Part shown: piece by piece, positions 8,482 to 10,578 of the stretch
Layout: each line of letters starts with the position of its first letter
How positions within the stretch are numbered: position 1 is the first letter of the stretch
NCBI GenBank assembly: GCA_034696485.1
Contig: JAQIWT010001491.1
Span: forward strand, 1-10,578
DNA: 10,578 nucleotides
Direction of reading: 5' to 3'
Source of the DNA: Isohypsibius dastychi
Taxonomy: Eukaryota > Tardigrada > Eutardigrada > Parachela > Isohypsibiidae
Translations under genes and position numbers: made by a program
The notes under the pieces: generated by a model
Told to the model about the DNA's origin: nothing
What the model saw: only the letters and a program-made list of their open reading frames with translations
Database searches by the model: none

Positions 8482-10578
8482 ATGAACAATCTAGGCATCG
8501 TTGCCCGGGGAGAGTTCATCGTGGCTGGACGATATCGTCTTGTTCGCAAGATTGGTGGAGGATCCTTTGGTGACATCTACTTGGGCATCTCCATAACAAG
8601 TGGCGAAGAGGTGGCCGTCAAGCTCGAACCCAAAACTGCTGCCCATCCACAGCTCATGTATGAAAGCAAGCTCTACAAGATTCTTCAAGGAGGAGTTGGA
8701 ATTCCGCATATTCGGTGAGAGCTTATGTAATTTTTCTTTCCTGCTAACCTGTTCTTTTTTCCTGTGTTGAAAGCTCTTCGCTGCAGGTTTAGTTGTAATT
8801 CCTCCTGAAATATCGAACATTATCTCATGATAGGGAAAGAAGTAACGGTGGTTGACTTTTCTGCCTTTTTGAAGGTTCTTCTATGTGTTTGCAAATAGCA
8901 AGATAACATGATTAGTTCATCAAGCTTCAGCTGTGATGAATTATCAAATGCCTAGAACTTTTCGCTCAGGTTGTGATGGAGGATGGTCGTTGCTTTGTTA
9001 GGGATGTATCCGCAAGTGTGTCCAGAAAATTCTTTCGAATCGAGTTCGGAACTTTGGAACAGTTTGCTTGTTGCTTTCGTTGATTCTCAGTCAACAGGAT
9101 CTGAACTTTGGGTATCTCTGTCGTTATATTCTCGATGCTGAACGAACGCAAATTGAATTTTGTTGAAGAAGACTTTGATTAACCAACGTGTTCTGAGATT
9201 TCGAAGGCTAGGAGTTTGCTCGGCGCAGTATCTGGTATAGGGAGTCGACACGTGTGATTTGACCGGATGTGCTTTGTCTGAATGCATCATATATACATCG
9301 AATTTGAAGCAGATGAGATCAGATGATGATGAAGTACGAATTTTGAAGCTGACGATGAGCTTGCTTGACGCTTATGTGAATATTGTTATGTGTTTGTGTT
9401 TCTCATGTCGCTCGGACGAGACCTTTGAGCGACCTTTGTACTCTGTGACCGGAAATGTTTTAGTTTTCTTTTTGTGTATAAGAGTTTTAAAGAAGGAATA
9501 CAAGTACATTGTTATGAAATTATGGAAAAAACTGTTCCTAACAGACCTGTATTTCAGAAAGATGGTCCGCCTATATCTACAGCTAATTTTGAACCTGCGC
9601 TATATTTTTTGATTACAAAATGTTTTCAGATTGTTACGGTATTTGGTTTTTAGAAGATGAAGAATTGACCAGTAGAGTACTGGATCAGCTTGCTGCTTGA
9701 GTCAAGCAGCTTGACATTCTATTACAAATTGCACCATTTTGAGAGACAGTTCAATCGATTGACAGTTAGGGATCTTTGAAATGGAATTGAAATTGTGATT
9801 GTTATTGCAGGTGGTTCGGAACAGAGCGAGAATATAATGTGCTGGTTATGGACTTACTGGGCCCTTCCCTCGAAGATCTCTTCAATTTCTGCGGACGACG
9901 CTTCACGATCAAAACTGTGCTCATGTTGGCTGATCAGGTGCGTCGTTCATCCGCAAATTATATACTTTAACATTATTTTCGGGAATGGATTTATCCCACA
10001 AGCGAGATATGTGTTGTTATGTTGTAATGTTTTCATTAATATTCTTCTCTTTTTCAACAGATGATTGCTCGGGTTGAATACGTGCATAACCGCAACTTTA
10101 TACATCGAGACATAAAACCAGACAAGTAAGGAGCTCCACTTCCGTTTCGCTGTGAAGAAAGGCATTTTAAATGTTTTAGTTTCTTGATGGGAATCGGACG
10201 GCATTGCAACAAGGTGGGCTGTTTGAGAACGTATGCTTCCAGAACAATTTCCAACAACATGTTTCTCTTTTGTTTTAGTTGTTCTTGATTGATTTCGGAT
10301 TAGCGAAGAAGTACAGGGACAGTCGAACTCGGCAGCATATTCCATATCGAGAGGATAAGAATTTGACCGGAACAGCCCGATATGCGTCCATCAACGCACA
10401 TTTGGGCATTGAGCAGAGGTATGGTCTTGTGAATCAATCTTTTTGCTCCCCAACTTGGACGGAGGCCTTTTTTCAGCCGGCGTGACGATATGGAATCTCT
10501 TGGATACGTCATGATGTACTTCAATAGAGGCAGTCTTCCATGGCAAGGCTTGAAAGCTGCCAATAAGAAGCAGAAATA
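8482..10578 (+). CDS. CSNK1A1: Casein kinase I alpha, Ser/Thr kinase (5' part, cut at window end)
   Basis: Six coding exons are visible: 8482-8714, 9811-9937, 10061-10125, 10180-10213, 10279-10418, 10477-10578 (partial). They join in frame to 233 complete codons; human CK1-alpha is 337 aa, so about 100 residues lie beyond the window. The start is ATG 8482, with in-frame TGA 14 codons upstream. Seen: Gly loop GGGSFG (25-30), lysine K47, catalytic HRD (135-137), DFG (158-160), and the CK1-specific SIN motif in place of APE. The MGIGRHCNK stretch (145-153) is that of the alpha isoform, unlike the LGKKGN type of delta/epsilon. CK1-alpha is an acidotropic, often phosphate-primed kinase; it primes beta-catenin in the destruction complex and phosphorylates Ci/Gli and Smoothened in Hedgehog signalling. 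All catalytic residues are intact. Introns are 1096, 123, 54, 65 and 58 nt; exon 4 is only 34 nt. Confidence 0.97.
8916..8940 (+). repeat. Imperfect hairpin in CK1-alpha intron 1
   Basis: TTCATCA (8916-8922) is complementary to TGATGAA (8934-8940). The inner AGC/GCT pairs extend it to a ten-base-pair stem with a four-base loop and one bulged G. No function is evident. Confidence 0.6.
9669..9683 (+). repeat. Perfect inverted repeat, 6-bp arms, 3-bp spacer
   Basis: CCAGTA (9669-9674), then GAG, then TACTGG (9678-9683). It lies in intron 1 of CK1-alpha, nine bases before the next inverted repeat begins. Confidence 0.75.
9692..9710 (+). repeat. Perfect inverted repeat, 9-bp arms, 1-bp spacer
   Basis: GCTGCTTGA (9692-9700), G, TCAAGCAGC (9702-9710). 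With a single-base centre it reads as a near-perfect DNA palindrome and would fold as RNA into a seven-pair stem with a five-base loop. Confidence 0.8.
9751..9762 (+). repeat. 12-bp perfect palindrome
   Basis: TCAATCGATTGA is its own reverse complement. The core ATCGAT fits the CUT-homeodomain type site ATCRAT, which is only a motif resemblance. It lies 48 bp before the intron 1 acceptor and is flanked on both sides by the same word, CAGT. Confidence 0.75.

Larger units (their letters stand above)
8715..9810 (+). other. CSNK1A1: CK1-alpha intron 1 (1.1 kb)
   Basis: This is the only long intron in the window, with donor CG|gtgaga and acceptor gttattgcag; it interrupts codon 78 (Arg) in phase 2. 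It contains no convincing gene. A 117-codon open frame at 9259-9612 has no recognisable domain. Notable content is a stem-loop at 8916-8940, a GATGA-rich patch near 9312-9331, and three perfect inverted repeats between 9669 and 9762. First introns of this length often carry enhancers, but nothing here proves that. Confidence 0.85.

Noticed and set aside
8491-8820. 109-codon minus-strand open frame opposite CK1-alpha exon 1
   Set aside because: It is a shadow of the strongly conserved kinase exon on the plus strand.
9259-9612. 117-codon open frame in CK1-alpha intron 1
   Set aside because: No recognisable domain, very high in Leu, Phe and Lys as expected of AT-rich intron sequence, and it lies wholly inside a well-supported intron.
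1-10578. CRISPR arrays, operons, phage or bacterial mobile elements
   Set aside because: There is no regular spaced repeat, no transposase or integrase similarity, and the genes are intron-bearing and metazoan in type.

Overview
This is eukaryotic, metazoan nuclear DNA. Genes are split by short GT-AG introns (mostly 54-320 nt, one of 1.1 kb). The two recognisable proteins are animal kinase-family members, and there is no operon-like spacing. Compact introns plus TATA and TCA-type initiator arrangements would fit an arthropod such as a small crustacean, but that is inference and no species is claimed.

Layout. Bases 1-2370 hold no gene I can recognise; they contain short chance-level ORFs, small repeats and one weak candidate 3' exon on the minus strand. 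From 2371 to 2996 there is a small plus-strand gene of two exons (81 aa, function unrecognised) with two candidate TATA promoters. Its 3' end faces the 3' end of a 14-exon minus-strand gene (3497-7805) that I reconstructed exon by exon into an unbroken 817-residue protein. That protein has a PX domain, a MIT domain and a split, degenerate kinase domain, and is an RPS6KC1 (RPK118)-type endosomal pseudokinase. A gap of about 676 bp (7806-8481) separates its start codon from that of the divergent plus-strand casein kinase I alpha gene. The first six coding exons of that gene (233 complete codons) lie between 8482 and the window end, where the gene is cut off.

How the genes relate. RPS6KC1 and CK1-alpha are head to head and may share the intergenic promoter region. 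RPS6KC1 and the small gene are tail to tail and probably have close or overlapping 3' UTRs. Nothing in the sequence ties them into one pathway: CK1-alpha is a Wnt/Hedgehog and general signalling Ser/Thr kinase, while RPS6KC1 is a PI3P-binding endosomal protein.

I do not see a new biological system here. The points most worth a second look are the extra loss of catalytic residues in the RPS6KC1-type pseudokinase, the unknown 81-aa protein with protein-kinase-A-like sites and a possible alternative start, and a cluster of three perfect inverted repeats in CK1-alpha intron 1.
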